From NCBI GenBank assembly GCA_039555135.1, contig CP114179.1:682001-746000 (forward strand): 64,000 nt of DNA. Reading direction: 5' to 3'. Positions 28,227 through 36,278 of the stretch are shown piece after piece (position 1 is the stretch's first letter; every line of letters begins with the position of its first letter). The notes under the pieces were generated by a model. The model made no database searches. It was not told the origin of the DNA and saw nothing but the letters and a program-made list of their open reading frames with translations. Source of the stretch: Phycisphaeraceae bacterium D3-23 (GTDB lineage: Bacteria > Planctomycetota > Phycisphaerae > Phycisphaerales > Phycisphaeraceae). The translations under genes were made by a program, and so were the position numbers.

Positions 28227-28232
28227 TATAAT
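28227..28232 (+). promoter_or_regulatory. Candidate -10 (TATAAT) upstream of accD
   Basis: A perfect TATAAT lies 109 bases before the accD start in the divergent gap. No strong -35 accompanies it. Confidence 0.4.
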
Positions 28233-28341
28233 CCGCTCCACTTGACGATAGCCGAAACGGACCCCGGGAGTTTCCGCCCACCGGCGACAACCGCTCGGGC
28301 CGCGACGCCACAGCCCCTACCCACCGCCAGGAGTCCCTCCT

Positions 28342-29223
28342 GTGACCGATTCCAAAACGACGACCCCCGGCCCCGCCGCTGCCAAAGGCCCGCGCACCTG
28401 GCAAGACAGCGCCGACCCCGCCACCAAAAAACAGACCGTGCCCGAAGGGCTCTGGATGCGCTGCCCGTCCTGCGAGGCGATGCTCTACAAAAAAGCCGTC
28501 GAGCAGAACAACCACGTCTGCCCCGAGTGCGAGCACCACTACCGCATCCACGCCGAGCAGCGCATCGACCTGCTCGTCGACCCCGGCAGCTTCGAGCCGC
28601 TGTGGGAAGGCCTCGGGCCGACCGACACGCTCAGATTCGTCGACCGCATCCCCTACAAAGAACGCATCGTCGCCGAGCAGAAGAAGACGGGCCACAAGGA
28701 CGCGCTGCTCGCGGGCCGGGCGTTTATCAAGGCACGCGGTGTCGTGCTGGCCGTGATGGACACGCGCTTCATGATGGCATCGATGGGCTCGGTCGTCGGC
28801 GAAAAAATCACCCGTGCGATCGAGCTGGGCGCGAAGGAAGACCGCCCCGTTATCGTGGTGTCGGCCTCGGGCGGCGCACGCATGCAGGAGTCCGCGCTCT
28901 CGCTCGCGCAGATGGCCAAGACCTCCGCCGCCCTCGCACGCCTCGACGACGCCGGCGGGCTCTTCATCTCCGTCCTCACCGACCCCACCACCGGCGGCGT
29001 CACGGCCTCGTTCGCGATGCTCGGCGACCTCATCCTCGCCGAACCCAAAGCCCTCGTCGGCTTCGCCGGCCCCCGCGTCATCGCCAACACCGTCCGCCAG
29101 GAACTCCCCGACGGCTTCCAACGCGCCGAGTTCCTCCAGCAAAAGGGCTTCGTCGACCGCGTCGTCCACCGCAAAGACCTCCGCAACGAGATCGCGCGGC
29201 TGATCGACTACGCGGGGAAGTAG
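28342..29223 (+). CDS. accD: Acetyl-CoA carboxylase carboxyltransferase subunit beta
   Basis: The 293-residue subunit transfers the carboxyl group from biotin to acetyl-CoA, giving malonyl-CoA for fatty acid synthesis. The N-terminal four-Cys zinc ribbon (CPSCEAMLYKKAVEQNNHVC then PEC) and the crotonase-type core (VVSASGGARMQES, DPTTGGVTASFAMLGD, GFAGPRVI) are present. It uses a GTG start with AGGAG eight bases upstream. accA is not adjacent, as is common. A low-GC orphan gene follows two bases after the stop. Confidence 0.95.
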   Translation: MTDSKTTTPGPAAAKGPRTWQDSADPATKKQTVPEGLWMRCPSCEAMLYKKAVEQNNHVCPECEHHYRIHAEQRIDLLVDPGSFEPLWEGLGPTDTLRFVDRIPYKERIVAEQKKTGHKDALLAGRAFIKARGVVLAVMDTRFMMASMGSVVGEKITRAIELGAKEDRPVIVVSASGGARMQESALSLAQMAKTSAALARLDDAGGLFISVLTDPTTGGVTASFAMLGDLILAEPKALVGFAGPRVIANTVRQELPDGFQRAEFLQQKGFVDRVVHRKDLRNEIARLIDYAGK

Positions 29224-29225
29224 AA

Positions 29226-29768
29226 ATGGGCTTGCTCGATCGCCTTATACAGCTATTCGGCGGAAGTGCGCCACAACGCCACCCCACCTCCTCTGATTCC
29301 CCAGCCGAGTTCCCAGCTTGGACTGCCTTTCATCACCCGTCTATTGGGCATATCTACTTGGAAGACGAAGATGGCGACCATTCAATGTGGCTTGCCAGTG
29401 AGTTTCGCTTTCAGCGGTATCACGAACCTATTGATGCAAACTTCGATGGTGATCTTGCCAAGCCCTCATCAAAATCAATCAAGGCTTACGACTGGATCAA
29501 TGCGAACTGGCCTGTGTCTCTGCAAACTATCCAAGACCAAGCATTCAACGATTTCTACAAACCATATGCAGCCAACTTCAAGGGCGTTCCAGAGTTTGAA
29601 TCACCTGATCAACTGTGGGGAACTGAAACTGTATTGTGTCTAGGAATTACCGACCGAGACAACTACGAAATCACGCTACGATTCACTTGGCAAAAGCCCA
29701 AGGACGATCACGCAATCACCTTCTACATCGAAGATGGTAGATGTGTTACTCACTCTGTTGATGGTTAG
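29226..29768 (+). CDS. Lower-GC orphan protein of unknown function
   Basis: A 180-residue soluble protein beginning MGLLDRLIQLFGGS and containing many aromatic and acidic residues (YLEDEDGDHSMWLASEFRFQ). No family is recognised with confidence. The composition (acidic, W/Y/F-rich beta protein) resembles cytoplasmic immunity or DUF6985-like proteins. Base composition is visibly poorer in G+C than its neighbours, with codons such as TTT, GAA and CAA used freely, which suggests recent transfer. It starts two bases after accD and is followed by an inverted repeat. Confidence 0.7.
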   Translation: MGLLDRLIQLFGGSAPQRHPTSSDSPAEFPAWTAFHHPSIGHIYLEDEDGDHSMWLASEFRFQRYHEPIDANFDGDLAKPSSKSIKAYDWINANWPVSLQTIQDQAFNDFYKPYAANFKGVPEFESPDQLWGTETVLCLGITDRDNYEITLRFTWQKPKDDHAITFYIEDGRCVTHSVDG

Positions 29769-29772
29769 TACC

Positions 29773-29851
29773 GGGGTGCCACATAACGCAGCTATGTGCC
29801 TACCACCAACACGCTTAAAGGGAACACACATAGCTGCGCCATGTGGCACCC
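29773..29851. repeat. Inverted repeat with GGGTGCCACAT arms
   Basis: Arms 29773-29798 and 29827-29851 pair over about 25 bases with two mismatches, separated by 28 bases. The element starts five bases after the stop of the low-GC gene and ends just before the stop of the convergent SOUL gene. Confidence 0.75.
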
Positions 29852-29858
29852 GCCGCTA

Positions 29859-30554
29859 CTACTCTCCTACCGCTTCCACCTCCACCATCACCTCATTGCG
29901 CCGGTGCCAAGGCAGGGTCCACGGCGGGTCGTAGCCGGCGATGTGGGGGTCGCCGATCGCGCGGTAGCCGTTGGCCTGCAGCCAGTCCATCAGTCGCGGT
30001 GTGTAGGTCGCCAGGTCGTCGCGGTCGAACCAGCCGGAGAAGCAGTAGATCGCGTAGAGCCCGCCGGGGTCGGTGGTGATGGTGACGCGGTCGTCGTTGG
30101 GTTTGGGCGCGTTCTCGGCGGTGTATGCCTTGGGCAGCACGAACGCCATCACCCAGCCGGCGTCGGTCTGTTCCATCACGACCGGCGCGGTCATCGCGAT
30201 GTCTTGGCCTTCGCGGTCCTGCTCCATGACCACGGGCGCGGTCATGGCGATACTCGTGTCGCCTTCGTTGCCGCCGAAGATGTAGCCCGCGAGCCTGCGG
30301 AAGCCCTCGTTGCCGACATTGCTCACGCCCGGCTCGACGACGGTCATCGCCACGGCGGCGGGCTCGTACTGCCGGACCTCGTACCGGCCCTCATCGAGAA
30401 CGGTCGTGCTGGGCCACTCCTCGACGCCGTGGTAGCCGAACAGCGAGCAGCCGACCTGGCTCAAGAGGCCCAACAGGAGCAGCGGAGTAGCGACGAGCAT
30501 CGCAAGGCGGGCGCATCGGAGTCGAACCGGGAACTGGCGTCGCAGAAGAAGCAT
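29859..30554 (-). CDS. SOUL-family heme-binding lipoprotein-like protein
   Basis: About 231 residues. A hydrophobic leader with a possible lipobox (LLLLGLLSQVGCS) precedes a SOUL/HBP domain: YEVRQYEPAAVAMTVV, GFRRLAGYIFGGNEG, then IAMTAPVVMEQ occurring twice in tandem (the second after DREGQD), and DWLQANGYRAIGDPHIAGYDPPW at the end. SOUL proteins bind heme or other tetrapyrroles loosely. The duplicated IAMTAPVVMEQ segment is seen in several family members. The ATG at 30554 has GGA upstream; 30566 is an alternative. Confidence 0.82.
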   Translation of the reverse strand: MLLLRRQFPVRLRCARLAMLVATPLLLLGLLSQVGCSLFGYHGVEEWPSTTVLDEGRYEVRQYEPAAVAMTVVEPGVSNVGNEGFRRLAGYIFGGNEGDTSIAMTAPVVMEQDREGQDIAMTAPVVMEQTDAGWVMAFVLPKAYTAENAPKPNDDRVTITTDPGGLYAIYCFSGWFDRDDLATYTPRLMDWLQANGYRAIGDPHIAGYDPPWTLPWHRRNEVMVEVEAVGE

Positions 30555-30653
30555 GATAGATTCCATCGTGGATTGGAGTGTGCGTACGATGATAGATTCG
30601 CCGTGCCCTGCCTGTTAGATTCACCCGAAACAGAAAACTGCTCCAGCCAATCC

Positions 30654-30719
30654 CCGCCGCGTCACACGCAGCGGGGATTGCATGTTCCCACGTAGATCCC
30701 GCTGCGTGTGAAGTGGCGG
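30654..30719. repeat. Inverted repeat with CACACGCAGCGGGAT arms
   Basis: Arms 30654-30678 and 30696-30719 pair over about 24 bases with few mismatches, 17 bases apart. The right arm is preceded by GTAG. The gap 30567-30830 contains nothing else recognisable. Confidence 0.75.
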
Positions 30720-30830
30720 CTATTCATTCGGGCGCTACCCAATCCGTACAGGCAGACCCGAACTCGCACATGACGACGAACCCTCCCGCGCCGCTCATCC
30801 ACGACACGCAAAGCCCCGATAACGACGGGG

Positions 30831-32093
30831 ATGCCGCACCGATTCGCCCTACCGCTGCTCGCCTTACTCGCCGCACTGTGGGTGCCAGCCGTGCCCCTCG
30901 CGGCAACACCGGTTATTGCCGAAGACGGCGCAGCAGAGCCCACCGCGCTCCGGCTCCGTTCCTTCCGCAGCCACCACTACCTGATCCACACGAACCTCAC
31001 GCGCGAGGAGACCGTGCCGTTTGGAAGACATATGGACGCGGTGTTCGAGCAGTACCAGCGACGGTTCAGCGGGTTCATCGCGCGCGAGCTCGACCCGATG
31101 CCGCTGTACCTGCTGCGCACGCGCGAGGACTACGTCCGGTTCATGGCCGAGCACGATATCGACGCGAGCCACTCGGGCGGGCTGTTCTTCGTCACGCACT
31201 CGCTGCAAGGCCTCGCGACGTGGGCGGAGTCGGGCAGTCGGCCGCGCACGTTCCGGGTGCTGCAGCACGAGGGCTTTCATCAGTTCGCATGGAATTACAT
31301 CGGGCCCAACCTCCCGGTCTGGCTCAACGAGGGGCTCGCGCAGTACTTTGAAGACGCGGTGATCGTCGACGGCCGGATGACGGCCGGGCTCACCCACCGC
31401 GGGCGGATCGAGCGGGTGCGTTCCGCCCTCGAAGCGGGCCAGGCGCTCACGCTCAATCGGCTCAACGGCGTGTCCGGCCGGGTGTGGAACCTGTCGCTGC
31501 GCGAGCAGCCCGAGCACGCGGCGCTGCTCTACGCGCAGTCGTGGTCGGTCGTCTACTTCCTCATCCATGGCGACGAGGGCGCGCATCAGGAACGCTTCGT
31601 CCAGTACCTCAAACTGCTCAACCAGGGCAACGGCGCCGACGAAGCGATGCTGCTCGCATTTGGCCGGGAGGGCTTTGTCGCGGTGCAGGAGGGCTGGCGC
31701 GACTTCGCACGTAACCAGCAGCCCGGCGACCTCGCGACGGCGACCGAACGGCTCGAATTCCTCGGCAACGGGCTGCGCCTGCTCGACGAACAGGGCGGCG
31801 CGATGCCTGCATCAATTGATGAACTCCGCGAAACCCTACAGGCCTACGGCTTCCGCACCCGGCGACAAGAGATGGGCGTGTCGCGTCGGCTCGAAGCGAG
31901 CGACGATGCGCTGTTCGCGTTCGAGCGCGACAGCGGGACGGGCCGGCCCTACGCCGCGTCGTTTCGTATGCTGGCGCCGTCGCGCGACGACCTGCCACCC
32001 CGCATCGTAGCCCCCGGCCTCTCGCCCGAGCCGACGCTCGTCTGGTACCGCGACGCGGACGGAACACTGGTCCAAGACATCGCGTATCGGTGA
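30831..32093 (+). CDS. Secreted DUF1570-type zinc peptidase-like protein
   Basis: The 420-residue protein has a signal peptide (LPLLALLAALWVPAVPLA). The catalytic zinc motif is HEGFH in FRVLQHEGFHQFAWNYIG, with a following LPVWLNEGLAQYFED supplying a downstream Glu, as in peptidase MA/DUF1570 gluzincin-type proteins common in planctomycetes. A TPR-like helical tail follows (LLYAQSWSVVYFLIHGDEGA). A periplasmic or extracellular protease is inferred. Neighbouring repeats isolate the gene. Confidence 0.8.
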   Translation: MPHRFALPLLALLAALWVPAVPLAATPVIAEDGAAEPTALRLRSFRSHHYLIHTNLTREETVPFGRHMDAVFEQYQRRFSGFIARELDPMPLYLLRTREDYVRFMAEHDIDASHSGGLFFVTHSLQGLATWAESGSRPRTFRVLQHEGFHQFAWNYIGPNLPVWLNEGLAQYFEDAVIVDGRMTAGLTHRGRIERVRSALEAGQALTLNRLNGVSGRVWNLSLREQPEHAALLYAQSWSVVYFLIHGDEGAHQERFVQYLKLLNQGNGADEAMLLAFGREGFVAVQEGWRDFARNQQPGDLATATERLEFLGNGLRLLDEQGGAMPASIDELRETLQAYGFRTRRQEMGVSRRLEASDDALFAFERDSGTGRPYAASFRMLAPSRDDLPPRIVAPGLSPEPTLVWYRDADGTLVQDIAYR

Positions 32094-32097
32094 GGAC

Positions 32098-32182
32098 CAT
32101 GGCGGATGGGGGATGGCATCGCGCACCGAGAAACTCGTCGGTTGCGAACTTCACTCCGCCATCGCTCATCCGCAATCCGCAA
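32098..32182. repeat. Heptad-arm palindromic element HA4
   Basis: The left arm GGCGGATGGGGGATGGC (32101 on) and right arm CCGCCATCGCTCATCCGCAA (32157 on) are heptads of the GCGGAT type. On the minus strand the element follows the TGA of the PIG-L gene without a gap. Confidence 0.7.
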
Positions 32183-32866
32183 TCAAATCACCAACCCTTC
32201 AAACGACGACAGCCCCACCGGCTCTTTCGTGAAGAACGGCTCGGCGTAGCGCACGCCGATCCGGCTGCCCATATAGCCGTTGAACTCACGCATCCATTCG
32301 ACCACCCGGCGGTTCTTCTCGGGCAAGACAAACTGGGTCTCGTAGGCCTTGACCGCGCGCTCCTTGTCGTCCATCTGCTCGGTGATATCCAGCAGAAACG
32401 ACGGGTCCGCCACCCAGCGCAGGTGCGTCGCGTAGTAGTAGAACAACCACTTCGGATAGCACGGCTCCCCCGGGATGTTGGACTTCGTTAGTTTTGCATC
32501 GAAGCGGGCGTCCTCGATGATGCGCGTCACCGCGCGGTGGTCGGGGTGGGCGTCTTGCTCGTAAGGCACAAACAGGATGTCGGCCTGGTGTTCACGGATC
32601 ACGGCCGCGGCGGCGTGGCGTGCTTCGAGGGTGTGCTGCACCTCGCGGTTCTTGAGGCCGAGCAGTTTGCGCTTGACGCCCATGATCTCGGCGGCGGCGG
32701 TCCACTCGCGTTCGCGCTGCTCGGGGGAGCCAAGCGGCGTGGGTTCGCCGTTGGTCATGTCGAGCAGCAGGACGTTGTGCCCCTGCTGCGCGAGGCGGAT
32801 GACCGTGCCGCCCATGCCGAGTTCCTGGTCGTCGGGGTGTGGGCCTACCACGAGGATGTTTGCCAT
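32183..32866 (-). CDS. PIG-L family deacetylase (BshB1-like)
   Basis: The 227-residue zinc-dependent N-acetylglucosamine deacetylase has the signature PHPDDQELGMGGT near the start and AHPDHRAVTRII in the middle. The family deacetylates GlcNAc-malate (bacillithiol, BshB1), GlcNAc-inositol or lipid-linked sugars. The C-terminal YMGSRIGVRYAEPF matches the BshB1 subgroup style. It lies 19 bases after a GT4 glycosyltransferase on the same strand, so the pair could make a thiol or a surface glycan. The partner does not look like a typical BshA. Confidence 0.85.
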   Translation of the reverse strand: MANILVVGPHPDDQELGMGGTVIRLAQQGHNVLLLDMTNGEPTPLGSPEQREREWTAAAEIMGVKRKLLGLKNREVQHTLEARHAAAAVIREHQADILFVPYEQDAHPDHRAVTRIIEDARFDAKLTKSNIPGEPCYPKWLFYYYATHLRWVADPSFLLDITEQMDDKERAVKAYETQFVLPEKNRRVVEWMREFNGYMGSRIGVRYAEPFFTKEPVGLSSFEGLVI

Positions 32867-32885
32867 GCGTGTGCTGCTTCCGTGT

Positions 32886-34079
32886 TTAGTTGCGTTGCTT
32901 TGCGGCGTCTTCGCGGGCTAGATCGTAGACTCCCCCGATCGCGCCGGCCATCGGGGCGACGTCGAAATGTCGGCGCACGTGTGCCGCGCCGGCCTCCGTC
33001 ATACGCTTCGCCTCGGCGGGCTGCGTGATTGTGTCGGCGATCGCGTGGGCGAGCGCGCGCTTGTCGCCGACGGGCGCGAGTCGGCCGGTCTCGCCGTCTT
33101 TGATGATGGACGGGATCCCGCCCGCCGCGTAGCCGACGATGGGCACACCACATAGGAGCGACTCGACAAGCGTCCGGCTCTGGCCCTCCTGATACGAAGG
33201 CAAAACGCTGACATCCACGGCCGACAACACCCGCGCCATGTCGGCGTACGGCACGAGCCCAGCGATCGTGACGGATCGCTGCAGCCCGGCGTTGGCGATC
33301 GCGCGTTCGACGTTGGGCCGATCAAACCCATCCCCGATGAACAACAGGTGCAGCGGCTTGCCCGGCAGTTTGTCCGCGAGCTTGGGGTAGATTTCGATCA
33401 GGTCGCGTTGGCCCTTGAGCGCATCGAGCCGGCCCAGGAGGCCGACGACCAACGCATCGGCGGGGAGGTCGTATTGCTCGCGCACCGCCGCGCGCACGTC
33501 CGGCGGGCTGGGCGCGAAGCGGTCGAGTTGGACGCCGCTGGGGACGACCGTGAACTTCTCGCGCTCGGCAATGCCGTGCTCGGCAAACGTATCAACCATC
33601 TGCGGTGTGATCGCGATCAGCCGGTGGCAGCGTTTCGCGGCGTAGCGTTCGAGGTGGATGTAGAGCTTGCGAGTCAGGGCATGCTGGCGGTCGTTAAAGC
33701 CGAGCCCATGCACGGTGTGCACGACAGCGCGCTTGCCTGCCTTGCCGCCCTCCTTCCATGCCGCGGCTCGGCCGAGGATGCCCGCTTTGCTGGAATGCGT
33801 ATGCACAACATCGGGGTCGATGTCGCGGATCAGCCGGCGCAGCGCACGGTAGCACTGCATGTCTTTGACGACACTCGCCTCGCGCACCAACGTCCTTTCG
33901 TGATGCATGACTGCACCGCCACTTTCCGCCTCCTCGATCAACGACCCCTCGGGCCCGAACGTCGGCCCGATGCACAGGTGCACATCATGCCCCGCCGCGG
34001 CCTGTGCGGCACAGGTCAGCACCGTGTTGTGCTGCGCGCCGCCGAAGATCAGGCGTGTGATGAGGTGGAGGATGGTCAT
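32886..34079 (-). CDS. GT4 glycosyltransferase
   Basis: About 397 residues. The N-terminal ILHLITRLIFGGAQHNTVLTC is the GG-loop of exopolysaccharide-type GT4 enzymes. VVHTHSSKAGILGR and FTVVPSGVQLDRF follow, with the C-terminal donor-site motif SYQEGQSRTLVESLLCGVPIVGYAAGG (E-x7-E). It transfers a nucleotide-activated sugar, probably in cell-surface polysaccharide synthesis. It is first in a two-gene unit with the deacetylase. Upstream open frame is only palindromic element HA5. Confidence 0.88.
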   Translation of the reverse strand: MTILHLITRLIFGGAQHNTVLTCAAQAAAGHDVHLCIGPTFGPEGSLIEEAESGGAVMHHERTLVREASVVKDMQCYRALRRLIRDIDPDVVHTHSSKAGILGRAAAWKEGGKAGKRAVVHTVHGLGFNDRQHALTRKLYIHLERYAAKRCHRLIAITPQMVDTFAEHGIAEREKFTVVPSGVQLDRFAPSPPDVRAAVREQYDLPADALVVGLLGRLDALKGQRDLIEIYPKLADKLPGKPLHLLFIGDGFDRPNVERAIANAGLQRSVTIAGLVPYADMARVLSAVDVSVLPSYQEGQSRTLVESLLCGVPIVGYAAGGIPSIIKDGETGRLAPVGDKRALAHAIADTITQPAEAKRMTEAGAAHVRRHFDVAPMAGAIGGVYDLAREDAAKQRN

Positions 34080-34085
34080 GAGGAA

Positions 34086-34164
34086 ATGGCGGATTGCGGA
34101 TGGGGGATGGGGGGATGGAGAAGGCATTGTGCCATCTGCCATCCGCCATCGCACATCCGCCATC
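34086..34164. repeat. Heptad-arm palindromic element HA5
   Basis: Left arm ATGGCGGATTGCGGATGGGG (34086 on); right arm GCCATCCGCCATCGCACATC (34138 on). The outer right end overlaps the TGA stop of truA (minus strand TGATGGCGGATG). Confidence 0.75.
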
Positions 34165-35041
34165 AATACCTGATCCACTCCAGGCAAAGCCCCTGCGGCG
34201 GGAGCGTTGGGCCGGCGAGTCGGCGGTCGGCGGTATCGAGGACACGGTCGATCTGGTCGGGGTCGAATCGGCCGCGCCCGACCTCAATCAAAGTACCCGC
34301 GATAATGCGGACCATGTTGTAGAGGAAGCCGCTACCCTGGATCGTGATGTGGATCTCGTTCGGGTAGGCGACATCGGTGAAGACCTGGCAGTCGTAGATG
34401 GAGCGAACCGTGTCGGCCCGGCCGTGGCCCGCGGCGGCGAAGCCCTCGACGTCGTGCTTGCCGACGAGGCGGCGTGCGGCGTCCTGCATGCGCACAACAT
34501 CGAGCACCGCGCCGAAGCAGTGGTACACCGCGTTACGTTGCCAAAGCGGTTTGTGCTCGGCGTTGAAGATGCGGTAGCGGTACTGCTTGTTGGTGACGCC
34601 GCCGATGCAGTCGAAGCCGGGCACGGCGACCTCGGCGGTGCGGACCTCCATATCCTCGGGCAGCCGGGCGTTGATCGCCTTGGCGAGCCGCTCGGTGGGG
34701 ATGGGGGTGTGCGCATCGAACTGCGCGACCTGGCCCAGCGCGTGGACCCCGCTGTCGGTTCGCGACGCGCCGAGGAGGCCGAGCATGTAGGTCGGGGTAT
34801 TGAGCAGGCGGACCAGGACGGCTTCGAGCTCGCCCTGCACGGTGCGGAGGGGTTCTTCGCCGGGCGGGTTTTGTTTCTGCCAGCCGTGGAACGCGCTGCC
34901 GTCGTAGGCGAGGGTGAGCTTGTAGCGCGGCGCGGGATCGGCGGTGGCGTCGCGCGGGGTATCGGTGTCGGGTTGTTCGGGCGGGGCATCGGTCACGGGC
35001 TGCTGAGATTTGGTCGGCGGCACTTCATGGACGGTCATCAT
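34163..35041 (-). CDS. truA: tRNA pseudouridine(38-40) synthase TruA
   Basis: The 292-residue enzyme modifies U38-U40 in tRNA anticodon arms. The catalytic Asp lies in LLGASRTDSGVHALGQVAQF. Other blocks are YKLTLAYDGSAFHGWQKQ, KQYRYRIFN, FLYNMVRIIAGTLIEVGRG and the C-terminal LAGPTLPPQGLCLEWIRY. An acidic/Pro-rich N-terminal extension of about 35 residues precedes the domain. Two adjacent ATGs (35041, 35038) are possible starts. A zinc-ribbon membrane protein gene lies 29 bases upstream on the same strand. Confidence 0.93.
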   Translation of the reverse strand: MMTVHEVPPTKSQQPVTDAPPEQPDTDTPRDATADPAPRYKLTLAYDGSAFHGWQKQNPPGEEPLRTVQGELEAVLVRLLNTPTYMLGLLGASRTDSGVHALGQVAQFDAHTPIPTERLAKAINARLPEDMEVRTAEVAVPGFDCIGGVTNKQYRYRIFNAEHKPLWQRNAVYHCFGAVLDVVRMQDAARRLVGKHDVEGFAAAGHGRADTVRSIYDCQVFTDVAYPNEIHITIQGSGFLYNMVRIIAGTLIEVGRGRFDPDQIDRVLDTADRRLAGPTLPPQGLCLEWIRY

Positions 35042-35070
35042 ACCGTCGGCAGTCCGCCGCCTTTCGTCGC

Positions 35071-35712
35071 CTAAAACATCTGTCCTAAAATCGCCAACAC
35101 AATCAACATCCCCGCGGCGATCCGGCCCGCCCACCGAAACACACGAGACCGGCTGAGCGCCAGCCGCGGCGCGTTGGTCGCGACGTTCGATGCGTCGGCC
35201 AGCCGTTCGTGCCGGCCTCGGCCGAGCGTGATGAGCAGCGTCGCAGCCCATGCGGGGACGAGTACTGCCGAGGCGATCATCGCGGCGGCGGTGAGGTATG
35301 CCACGAACTGCTGCGGCATCGTCCGGCCCCAGCCGATGTCGAAAATGAGGTCACCGCCATCCAGCAGGAGGCAGACCGTGAGCACGATCAGTGAGATCCC
35401 GGCGGCCTTCGAGAGCATGCCAAACGTGACGCCGGCGCGCAGCGTCGCGGCGTGTCGGTTCTGAGCCCTGCGGAACTGCGTCCAACTCTCGGGCATCGCG
35501 TAGCCGCACTCGGGGCAGCTCGGCACGCCGGGGTTGCCGACCAGGTCGTAGCGGCAATGCGGGCAGTATCGCAGTGTGTGCTCGCCTGACACCAGCGTTA
35601 TGCGCTCCAACTCGGCGTTGCCCAGCCCCGCATCGCAGTGCCAGCATGGACCGGCGGCACGATCGAACAGCGTGTTGCAGTAACGGCATTGCATAGGGTT
35701 CGAGTCGGGCAT
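35071..35712 (-). CDS. Zinc-ribbon membrane protein
   Basis: The 213-residue protein has three CxxC-type pairs in the first 75 residues (CRYCNTLF, CWHCDAG, CPHCRYDLVGN and CPECGYAMP), forming two zinc ribbons. Three hydrophobic segments follow (SLIVLTVCLLLDGG, FVAYLTAAAMIASAVLV, GRIAAGMLIVLAILGQMF). This layout, with RYDLxGN followed by CPECG, is common in planctomycetes and has no known function. AGGA stands just before the ATG. It may be cotranscribed with truA. Confidence 0.75.
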   Translation of the reverse strand: MPDSNPMQCRYCNTLFDRAAGPCWHCDAGLGNAELERITLVSGEHTLRYCPHCRYDLVGNPGVPSCPECGYAMPESWTQFRRAQNRHAATLRAGVTFGMLSKAAGISLIVLTVCLLLDGGDLIFDIGWGRTMPQQFVAYLTAAAMIASAVLVPAWAATLLITLGRGRHERLADASNVATNAPRLALSRSRVFRWAGRIAAGMLIVLAILGQMF

Positions 35713-35759
35713 GGTTCATCCTGCCGCAGAGCAGCGCGCAGTTCACTTTAGACAGTTCA

Positions 35760-36278
35760 TTACCAGCCGAGTGAAGGCCAGTATTCACGATACATCATCA
35801 ATACCCCCGAAGCGACAAAGAGGCCTGCACAGCACACCGCTCCGGCACGATACAGCTTTCCTCTCCCTAGAAACACGATGAAACACAGTCCGATTCCCGC
35901 CGGGACCAGGCTGTATTGCAGAAGACCCATACTGGACACCACCGAGCGAAACCGCGCGTCCAGTCGGGCCAATCGTTTTTCTTCGCCAAGCCGGCGTAGT
36001 TCGTCGGGTGTCAGCACCAAGGCATCGCGGGCCTCGTCCGTGTACTCGATCCCGCGTTCAAAGAGGAGACGCGTCCTGAACATCCGCTCGACCATGCTGG
36101 GGCCGGTTGTACGCCACTTGATGTTGTTGCCTTCGACGGACGGCGGCTGCGGACGGGGGAGAAACCCGCCGACTTGAGCGTTCAGGACTTCGATACGGAC
36201 CGCAGTCGAACAGACCACCAAAGTGACAAGGACCATCAGCAGGAACAACAGCTTGCGGCGGGTCGCCTCATGATTCAT
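35760..36278 (-). CDS. Hypothetical membrane protein
   Basis: The 172-residue protein has an N-terminal TM (LLFLLMVLVTLVVCSTAV), a periplasmic stretch of about 90 residues rich in Arg/Glu helices (LTPDELRRLGEEKRLARLDA), and two C-terminal TMs (YSLVPAGIGLCFIVFLG, GAVCCAGLFVASGVLMM). No family is recognised. The start overlaps the stop of the upstream Lrp-like gene as ATGA, so translation is probably coupled. Confidence 0.7.
   Translation of the reverse strand: MNHEATRRKLLFLLMVLVTLVVCSTAVRIEVLNAQVGGFLPRPQPPSVEGNNIKWRTTGPSMVERMFRTRLLFERGIEYTDEARDALVLTPDELRRLGEEKRLARLDARFRSVVSSMGLLQYSLVPAGIGLCFIVFLGRGKLYRAGAVCCAGLFVASGVLMMYREYWPSLGW

Noticed and set aside
27373-29169. A 598-residue frame joining FAH hydrolase with upstream sequence
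   Set aside because: The extra part is antisense to accD; the hydrolase starts at 28200 with a Shine-Dalgarno sequence.
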